NCBI GenBank assembly: GCA_028702415.1
Contig: JAQVOT010000094.1
Location: forward strand, 1 to 5,295
DNA length: 5,295 nucleotides
DNA from: Eubacteriales bacterium
GTDB taxonomy: Bacteria > Bacillota > Clostridia > Peptostreptococcales > Anaerovoracaceae
Direction of reading: 5' to 3'
Under the pieces are notes generated by a model. It was not told the DNA's origin. It saw only the letters and a list, made by a program, of their open reading frames with translations, and ran no database searches. Both the position numbers and the translations under genes were made by a program. Position 1 is the first letter of the stretch; each line of letters starts with the position of its first letter. Shown in pieces: positions 1 through 4,062 of the stretch.

Positions 1-23
1 AAAAGAGACCTTTTCGGTCTCTT
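1..23 (-). terminator. Intrinsic terminator after the corrinoid/SurE ORF
   Basis: On the minus strand an 8-bp perfect stem (AAGAGACC / GGTCTCTT, positions 16-23 with 3-10) closes a 5-nt GAAAA loop and runs into a U tract cut off by the window edge. It lies 10 nt beyond the TGA stop at 34-36. Nothing T-rich follows on the plus strand, so it acts in the minus direction only. Confidence 0.85.
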
Positions 24-38
24 CGGTGTATTCTCATG
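1..38 (-). repeat. Left copy of a 38-bp terminator-containing direct repeat
   Basis: Positions 1-38 match 2222-2259 at 37 of 38 positions (33 identical bases, one T/C difference at 34/2255, then CATG). The copy contains the intrinsic terminator and the TGA stop of the preceding minus-strand gene. The repeat starts at the first base of the window, so it may continue to the left. The near-perfect match includes bases with no role in termination, so shared ancestry is more likely than convergence. Confidence 0.9.
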
Positions 39-765
39 CAAATACCTTCCATGTCTTTACTTTTTCAGCCAGACTGCTGTCTGTCGGATCTAAACTCAAA
101 GGAGTGATGCTTACGTACCCATCCTGCACGGAAACAATATCAATGCCTCGATCTGTTGAAATCTGAGGCTTTTCCAACCACTGAAACTCATATCCCCCCT
201 CTTTTTTTATGCTGTCAATGGGCACATGAATATCGTAATCTTCTTTTATCCCCAGTCGGGTAATGTTGACTCCTTTGATATCTTTTTCCGGAATTGCCGG
301 AAAATTGATGTTTAACAGGAAGGAGGAATTCATTTTGTCATAATGCTCGTCGATGATTCTGCAAATAAAACGGCAAATGTACCCATAATCGGGATCCCCT
401 TCCAGCTTCCTACTGGTCCCCACCGATACAGCCATGGCCGGCTTGCCGCAAAGATTTCCTTCTCTTGCTCCTCCTACTGTTCCGGAGTAATAGGTATCCG
501 TCCCCAGATTTACTCCTGCATTGACCCCTGACAGAACCAGATCAACCTCGATCCCCTCTTTCTTCAAAGCCATGATCCCAAGTTTCGTGCAATCAGCAGG
601 TGTCCCGGAACATGCCCAGCAGCCGCACACACTATGGTCATGGAGACGTTCAATCTTAACAGGGAAGCCGAAAGATATGCTGTTCCCTTTTCCGCTTTGC
701 TGGGTGGCTGGTCCACATACGTATACGTTTTTATCTTCCCTTGTATTCAGATACTCCGCCAGACA
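34..765 (-). other. surE: SurE half of the chimera, lacking the N-terminal Asp-Asp metal site
   Basis: The 243 residues after the junction align along SurE from about E. coli residue 18 to the C terminus. By family knowledge, SurE binds a divalent metal through two N-terminal Asp residues (NDDG), a Ser in the RSG-like loop and an Asn in SGxNxG. Here the Ser (153 of the chimera) and Asn (211) are present and the Asp pair is gone. A CxCxxC cluster (176, 178, 181) sits just before SGTPADC. The rest reads without a stop or frameshift. Confidence 0.8.
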
Positions 766-1152
766 TTCTCTACCAAGGTCATATACTTCAAAGCCTGATG
801 CCTTCAGCATTGATACGCATATTCCTTTTCCGATATCGTGCACATCGCCTTCTACTGTAGCAATTACGATTTTGCCCTTCTCTGTTGTTTCACCTTTTGC
901 TGTCAGTTCTTCATCTACAGCATCGGTTGCGATGGCCATTACTTCAGTAGCGAAAATCAGTTCGGGAAGAAAGATCTCTCCTCTTCCAAACTGGTCGCCC
1001 AGTTCGTTCATCCCTTTACTGAAGCCTTCTTGAAGAAGATCTACGCATGTTATCCCGGCCTCTTTACCTTCAGCCAGAACCTCTTTGCACATGTCTTCGT
1101 CTGCTTCAACGATGGAATCAAACGCTTTCTTCATTAATTCTTCTCTTGTCAT
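34..1152 (-). CDS. surE: Chimeric protein: truncated corrinoid-binding methyl-transfer protein fused to N-terminally truncated SurE phosphatase
   Basis: A 372-residue ORF with two unrelated halves. Residues 1-129 match MtxC-type corrinoid proteins: a helical cap domain (GDQFGRGEIFLPELIFA), then the start of the B12-binding Rossmann fold with DVHDIGK at 103-109, in which H105 would be the lower axial cobalt ligand. The fold stops at DLGRE, so its second half, including the usual Ser/Thr-rich and Gly-rich cobalamin contacts, is absent. From about residue 130 the sequence is SurE, a nucleoside-monophosphate phosphatase: QQSGKG, SGTPADC, SGVNAG (metal-ligand Asn at 211), YSGTVGGA, INFP and DGYVSITPL. 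The first ~17 SurE residues, with the NDDG metal motif, are missing. Neither activity is likely to be complete. The ATG at 1152 is chosen because AAAAGGAG lies 6 nt upstream; an ATG at 1173 has no such site. The ORF follows the activation-domain gene by 104 nt and ends at a terminator. Confidence 0.85.
   Translation of the reverse strand: MTREELMKKAFDSIVEADEDMCKEVLAEGKEAGITCVDLLQEGFSKGMNELGDQFGRGEIFLPELIFATEVMAIATDAVDEELTAKGETTEKGKIVIATVEGDVHDIGKGICVSMLKASGFEVYDLGRECLAEYLNTREDKNVYVCGPATQQSGKGNSISFGFPVKIERLHDHSVCGCWACSGTPADCTKLGIMALKKEGIEVDLVLSGVNAGVNLGTDTYYSGTVGGAREGNLCGKPAMAVSVGTSRKLEGDPDYGYICRFICRIIDEHYDKMNSSFLLNINFPAIPEKDIKGVNITRLGIKEDYDIHVPIDSIKKEGGYEFQWLEKPQISTDRGIDIVSVQDGYVSITPLSLDPTDSSLAEKVKTWKVFA
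766..1152 (-). other. Corrinoid-protein half of the chimera (cap domain plus first half of the B12 fold)
   Basis: These 129 codons cover the four-helix cap (roughly residues 1-85) and the beta-alpha-beta start of the cobalamin-binding domain (roughly 93-129). Intact relatives in methanol, methylamine, glycine-betaine and O-demethylase systems are about 210-220 residues, so some 85-90 C-terminal residues are lacking. The family carries methyl groups between a substrate-specific methyltransferase and a second methyltransferase. Which substrate applied here cannot be read from the sequence. Confidence 0.8.
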
Positions 1153-1158
1153 ACAAAT

Positions 1159-1166
1159 CTCCTTTT
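1159..1166 (-). promoter_or_regulatory. Ribosome binding site that sets the start of the chimeric ORF
   Basis: AAAAGGAG on the minus strand lies 6 nt before the ATG at 1152. It lies inside the 7-codon extension that an upstream ATG at 1173 would add, which favours the shorter protein. Confidence 0.75.
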
Positions 1167-1256
1167 CTCTCATCCAGTAAGTAGAAATACAGCATCAGCA
1201 TTGTATAAAGCAACTTCCGTGCCAACAAATCCTTCATCCGTAAATTCCAATCCCTG

Positions 1257-1961
1257 CTAATCTTCATCTGACCCATGGGCAGATGGACAGGTCAACCTGC
1301 GAGTACAGACATCACAAGCTTCGATCTGGCTTTGTTCTTTATCATGACCGATTCCGGTAAAACCACTTTCGGACTTCTTGGGATGCATCATTAAACTTTC
1401 CGTCAGTTCCACACCGATTTCTCCCGGCATGAGAGTCTCGAACAGAGGAATCTGCAGTTCAATTCCCACCTGATGCTGACCGGGATGCCACTCTGGCGTT
1501 GCAATCATGTCATCTTCCAGAAGTTCCTGCTTTAGTCCGGCTCTTATGATTTCATGGGCGCAGCTGATCACCGCCGTTCCCCATCCATCCACAAAAAACT
1601 TATCCATGGTTCCTTCTGTATTCTGTTCCATCTCATCGTATCCATGTACTGTAATAACCGAAAAAACCACTTCTTCAGAGCGATCTAATACCCTGGATAA
1701 CATTGTGCTTTCCAATTCTACCCCATTGACAAGTTTGAGTCTGTCTCCTTCAATGGAATCGATGCCGTATGATTCCATCAGGTACTGTACGCTGACATTC
1801 TCAAGGACCTTTGCCTTTGTCATTTCATATTTATCTTTGAACTTAGCGAGTACTTTATCCCCACTCATTCTGACATTTCGAAAAAACTTTTCATCCAGTT
1901 TATCATGAGCGGCGATCTCTTCCATTGAAACGAATCCGCTCCTCTTATTAATTATGGACAT
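1257..1961 (-). CDS. Vitamin B12-dependent methionine synthase activation-domain protein (corrinoid reactivation)
   Basis: The 234-residue product resembles the C-terminal activation domain of MetH as a stand-alone protein. In MetH this domain binds AdoMet and takes part in reductive remethylation of oxidised cob(II)alamin. Recognisable parts are PGQHQVG (about 160-166), matching the PGY segment of the AdoMet site, and IGVELTESLMMHPKKSESG (about 182-200), matching the LTESFAMWPGASVSG segment of E. coli MetH. The C terminus carries three cysteines (216, 219, 225; CxxC then C), often seen in free-standing clostridial versions; a metal-binding role is only a guess. It probably serves the corrinoid protein encoded next, or a short MetH elsewhere. 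The ATG at 1961 is preferred over an in-frame GTG at 1976 because AAAGGAGG overlaps the extra codons. The stop is TAG, the only amber stop in the window. Confidence 0.8.
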   Translation of the reverse strand: MSIINKRSGFVSMEEIAAHDKLDEKFFRNVRMSGDKVLAKFKDKYEMTKAKVLENVSVQYLMESYGIDSIEGDRLKLVNGVELESTMLSRVLDRSEEVVFSVITVHGYDEMEQNTEGTMDKFFVDGWGTAVISCAHEIIRAGLKQELLEDDMIATPEWHPGQHQVGIELQIPLFETLMPGEIGVELTESLMMHPKKSESGFTGIGHDKEQSQIEACDVCTRRLTCPSAHGSDED

Positions 1962-1965
1962 ATGT

Positions 1966-1973
1966 CCTCCTTT
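1966..1973 (-). promoter_or_regulatory. Ribosome binding site that sets the start of the activation-domain gene
   Basis: AAAGGAGG on the minus strand ends 4 nt before the ATG at 1961. It would be coding sequence if the GTG at 1976 were used, so it decides in favour of the ATG. Confidence 0.8.
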
Positions 1974-2024
1974 CACTGCTTTTGCACACTTATAACGAAT
2001 TAGAAATGCAACTATGATGCCACT

Positions 2025-2205
2025 AAAAAAAGATGTCCCAGAGCCTTTATATTAAGGGTTCTTCCCGTCAGTAAAGTAAATTTGCGGGCTTCTGAATGAA
2101 CAAAGTTGTGTAACCGCAGGTAACATAAGTGTAACCCTGCTGGACATCACAGAATTACAGGGTTCACCCATATATGAAACAAGGGACCAAAACCCCGAAG
2201 AACCC
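2025..2205 (-). ncRNA. Possible structured leader or small RNA of unknown class
   Basis: No convincing gene lies between 1977 and 2221. Read on the minus strand, the stretch holds a perfect 9-bp inverted repeat (GGGTTCTTC at 2205-2197 with GAAGAACCC at 2064-2056) enclosing about 130 nt. Inside are a 7-bp hairpin (AACCCTG 2164-2158 with CAGGGTT 2139-2133), a GCAGG/CCTGC hairpin and a TGCGG/CCGCA pairing. A further 7-bp pairing, GATGTCC (2148-2142) with GGACATC (2038-2032), crosses the outer stem and is followed directly by seven U (2031-2025). It could be a leader of the activation-domain gene with alternative folds, a small RNA ending at the U run, or a relic. I did not find the conserved core of a cobalamin, SAM or T-box leader. 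No clear promoter was found. Confidence 0.3.
2108..2136. repeat. Two direct GTGTAACC octamers, 21 bp apart
   Basis: GTGTAACC occurs at 2108-2115 and 2129-2136 (GGTTACAC on the minus strand). A 21-bp period is two helical turns, so the copies would face the same side of the DNA, as in a direct-repeat operator. They may equally be chance or part of the RNA fold described here. Confidence 0.35.
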
Positions 2206-2219
2206 ATCTGATCAGCGAC

Positions 2220-2244
2220 AAAAAAGAGACCTTTTCGGTCTCTT
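2220..2244 (-). terminator. Intrinsic terminator after rpoZ
   Basis: On the minus strand an 8-bp perfect stem (2237-2244 with 2224-2231) with a 5-nt GAAAA loop runs into six U (2225-2220; the first two also pair in the stem). It starts 20 nt after the rpoZ stop codon and should end the yicC-gmk-rpoZ transcript, isolating it from the cobalamin genes to the left. Confidence 0.9.
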
Positions 2245-2259
2245 CGGTGTATTCCCATG
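2222..2259 (-). repeat. Right copy of the terminator-containing direct repeat
   Basis: It is the counterpart of positions 1-38 in the same orientation, offset by 2221 bases, and differs at one base. Together the copies bracket the activation-domain gene, the chimeric ORF and the non-coding stretch between that gene and rpoZ. Confidence 0.9.
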
Positions 2260-2264
2260 GATCT

Positions 2265-2456
2265 TTAGCCTTCTTTGTATGTGATCAGATCCTCAGCGAT
2301 TTCGTTTGCAGCTATCGATACGGGTTTGCTCACGCCCTCTTCTGTAAGCTTAGGCATCCCGTCAATAATGTCTCTCGATCTTTTGGCAGCCAGAATAACC
2401 AGAGTGTATCTGCTGTCGGCCTTTGTTCTTATTTTGTTAATTGATGGATATAACAT
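2265..2456 (-). CDS. rpoZ: DNA-directed RNA polymerase omega subunit
   Basis: The 63-residue product is the small omega subunit, which wraps the C-terminal tail of beta-prime and aids assembly of RNA polymerase. It shows the Firmicute form: MLYPSINKI at the N terminus, SRYTLVILAAKRSR in the core helix, and KPVSIAANEIAE near the end. The length fits (about 60-70 in this group). Its start lies 2 nt after the gmk stop, with GGAGG (2464-2468) inside the end of gmk, so the two are probably translated from one mRNA. In many Firmicutes coaBC and priA follow; here the gene runs straight into a terminator. Confidence 0.95.
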   Translation of the reverse strand: MLYPSINKIRTKADSRYTLVILAAKRSRDIIDGMPKLTEEGVSKPVSIAANEIAEDLITYKEG

Positions 2457-2458
2457 TC

Positions 2459-3028
2459 TTAAGCCTCCTTGCTTCGTTCTATATTCATGATCCGCTGCAC
2501 TTCATCGGCTGCAGCATCCACATTCTCATTTATAACACAGTAATCATATTTGTCCGCCTGTTCCAGGTCATTCATGGCTTCCTCAAGCCTTTTTTTCAAT
2601 GTCTCTTCAGACTCGGAACCTCTGCCGATTATTCTCGCCTTCAATTCATCAACTGATGGTGGAAGGATAAATATTAAAACCGCCTCAGGGTAAGCCTCTT
2701 TAACCTGGAAAGCTCCATGGTAATCTATTTCAAGAATCACATCATGTCCCTCATGAAGCCACTTTATTACCTGCTCTCTCGGGGTACCATAGTAATTGTT
2801 CACATAGAGATTATATTCCAGAAGGCCGCCTTCGGACAGCAGTTTTTCAAAGTCATCCCTGCTTACGAAAAAGTAATCAACCGCTTCTATTTCGCCTTCC
2901 CTGGGATCTCTTGTGGTCATGGAAACAGAGAGCCTTATATTAACATCTGCCTCAATAACCTTCTTGCAGATAGTTCCCTTGCCTGCACCCGACGGCCCTG
3001 ATATTACATAGAGTTTTCCTTTAGACAT
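2459..3028 (-). CDS. gmk: Guanylate kinase
   Basis: A cytosolic enzyme that phosphorylates GMP (and dGMP) to GDP with ATP. The 189 residues show the P-loop GPSGAGKGT (11-19), the GMP-binding stretch SVSMTTRDPREGE (34-46) with VDYFF after it, NYYGTPRE (78-85), EIDYHGA (100-106) and the lid region GRGSESEE (135-142) followed by KKRLEEA. The usual text around 100-105 is EIDVQGA, so Tyr-His in place of Val-Gln is a local variation. The protein is somewhat shorter than typical enzymes (about 205), with the difference at the C terminus. The ATG has TAGGAG 5 nt upstream. It follows yicC by 75 nt, where remA would be expected, and precedes rpoZ by 2 nt. Confidence 0.96.
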   Translation of the reverse strand: MSKGKLYVISGPSGAGKGTICKKVIEADVNIRLSVSMTTRDPREGEIEAVDYFFVSRDDFEKLLSEGGLLEYNLYVNNYYGTPREQVIKWLHEGHDVILEIDYHGAFQVKEAYPEAVLIFILPPSVDELKARIIGRGSESEETLKKRLEEAMNDLEQADKYDYCVINENVDAAADEVQRIMNIERSKEA

Positions 3029-3068
3029 ACCTTCTCCTACCAGCTAAATATCATTTCATCGAAGTGCA

Positions 3069-3077
3069 ATTATACCA
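3069..3077 (-). promoter_or_regulatory. Likely promoter for gmk-rpoZ (extended -10)
   Basis: In the yicC-gmk gap the minus strand reads TGGTATAAT: a perfect -10 hexamer at 3074-3069 preceded by TGN (extended -10). The -35 position, 17 bp upstream, is weak (TGTACG), as is common with extended -10 sites. Transcription would start near 3062, giving a leader of about 34 nt before gmk. Confidence 0.5.
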
Positions 3078-3103
3078 TAATATTCCCAATGCGTACACAC
3101 ATT

Positions 3104-3988
3104 TTATTCGATATTCTGTACCTGCTCTCTTATTTTTTCTATTTCACTCTTTGCCTCCAACATTAGGGATGTGATTTCCAGATCGTTAGCCTTGGAGCCT
3201 ATGGTGTTGGCTTCTCTGTTCATTTCCTGAACCAGAAAATCCAGCTTCTTTCCGACTACAGGCCCACCCGCCGTGAGAAATGTTTTTAATTGCAGCATAT
3301 GACTGTCAAGCCTGACAAGTTCTTCAGTAATATTTGCCTTATCGGCAAAAACAGCGGCTTCGATCAGAATCCTTTCTTCCGGAATGTCAACCTTGTCCTC
3401 GATAAGCTCCTTTATTCTGGTTTCCAGCTTCTCTCTGTACTCTCTGGCAACTAGGGGTGCCCGAACCTCGATTTTTCCGACTATTTCTCTCACCAAATCC
3501 CCTCTCATGAGAAGTTCTTCTGCCAGCTTTTCCCCCTCTATAGCTCTCATCCCATCGAGGTTTGCTGTGGCAGACTCGACAGCTCTGCAGATCACTTCAG
3601 TAACCTCATCCTCGTCATCAATATCCGGGATCGCCTTCAGAACATCCGGCATTGAAGAAACAAGCTTGAGATCAACATCTCCGGCCAATTCATAGCTGTG
3701 CTTCAGTTCATTCAGATTGGCAATGTACTGTCTCGCAACGGGAGTGTTCAGCTTAATTGTAATGTCCCCTTCTGTAAGGGCTTCTACGATAACCGAAACT
3801 TCAGCCTTTCCACGTTTAATCTGTTCTTTGATGAGGGCTTTGATTTTTTCTTCAGCGAAAGAATATCTCTTGGGCATCTTAACACTTATGTCAGCATACC
3901 TGTGATTTACTGTTTTGATTTCACAGACAACATTTCTCTTGTCATCAGAATATTCACCTCTCCCAAAACCTGTCATGCTTTTTATCAT
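3104..3988 (-). CDS. yicC: YicC-family endoribonuclease
   Basis: The 294-residue product has the full YicC/YloC architecture: the N-terminal signature MIKSMTGFGRGE, then CEIKTVNHRYADISVKMP, and the conserved C-terminal DUF1732 region (about 226-294) with RLDSHMLQL, GKKLDFLVQEMNREANTIGSK (about 246-266) and the closing IEKIREQVQNIE. Length is as usual (about 290). E. coli YicC has been reported to be an endoribonuclease affecting sRNA turnover; in Firmicutes the role is less defined. It is the first gene of the leftward group, with AGGAG 9 nt before the ATG, and shares a 74-nt intergenic region with divergent rqcH. Confidence 0.93.
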   Translation of the reverse strand: MIKSMTGFGRGEYSDDKRNVVCEIKTVNHRYADISVKMPKRYSFAEEKIKALIKEQIKRGKAEVSVIVEALTEGDITIKLNTPVARQYIANLNELKHSYELAGDVDLKLVSSMPDVLKAIPDIDDEDEVTEVICRAVESATANLDGMRAIEGEKLAEELLMRGDLVREIVGKIEVRAPLVAREYREKLETRIKELIEDKVDIPEERILIEAAVFADKANITEELVRLDSHMLQLKTFLTAGGPVVGKKLDFLVQEMNREANTIGSKANDLEITSLMLEAKSEIEKIREQVQNIE

Positions 3989-4014
3989 ACAATTTATCTC
4001 CTATCTTATATAAT
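3986..4014 (+). promoter_or_regulatory. Candidate rqcH promoter overlapping the yicC start
   Basis: A perfect TATAAT lies at 4009-4014 with CATACA (3 of 6 to the -35 consensus) at 3986-3991, 17 bp apart. Transcription would start near 4021, giving a leader of about 40 nt. The -35 overlaps the yicC start codon. The yicC promoter must lie in the same 74-nt gap; TTTACA at 4038-4033 with TATATA at 4012-4007 is a poor candidate because its spacer is 20 bp. Confidence 0.4.
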
Positions 4015-4021
4015 TTATGAT

Positions 4022-4035
4022 ACTATAGCTATTGT
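4022..4035. repeat. Near-perfect palindrome between yicC and rqcH
   Basis: ATAGCTAT (4025-4032) is an 8-bp perfect palindrome; flanking AC and GT extend it to 12 of 14 symmetric positions. It lies just downstream of the candidate rqcH -10 and upstream of yicC, where a dimeric repressor could affect both genes. An AT-rich chance palindrome is also plausible. Confidence 0.25.
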
Positions 4036-4062
4036 AAATCAAATAGGGAAAGGTGTCAAAAA

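Noticed and set aside
521..1033. Plus-strand 170-codon reading frame
   Set aside because: It lies antisense to the corrinoid/SurE gene, has no ribosome binding site or recognisable motif, and reflects the codon pattern of the real gene.
1153..1173. ATG at 1173 as start of the corrinoid/SurE ORF
   Set aside because: AAAAGGAG lies inside that extension, 6 nt before the ATG at 1152, and corrinoid proteins usually begin close to this point.
1507..1908. Plus-strand 133-codon reading frame
   Set aside because: It is antisense to the activation-domain gene, rich in Ser and Leu as expected of a mirror frame, with no motif.
1962..1976. GTG start five codons upstream in the activation-domain gene
   Set aside because: The codons would lie in the AAAGGAGG ribosome binding site that serves the ATG at 1961.
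2025..2205. Known cobalamin, SAM, T-box or 6S RNA
   Set aside because: I looked for the cobalamin AGGGAA...GCCACTG core, the SAM-I GAGGGA/CGGCAACC core and the T-box AGGGTGGNACCGCG element and found none. 6S RNA was considered because of the long closing stem, but the fold I can draw crosses itself and I cannot match a consensus.
2056..2205. Small inverted-repeat transposable element (MITE) with 9-bp GGGTTCTTC ends
   Set aside because: The flanking bases show no target-site duplication, the symmetry stops after 9 bp, and no second copy is in the window.
2052..2258. Minus-strand 68-codon reading frame between rpoZ and the activation-domain gene
   Set aside because: It starts inside the rpoZ terminator repeat, runs through the inverted repeats and shows no protein-like motif.
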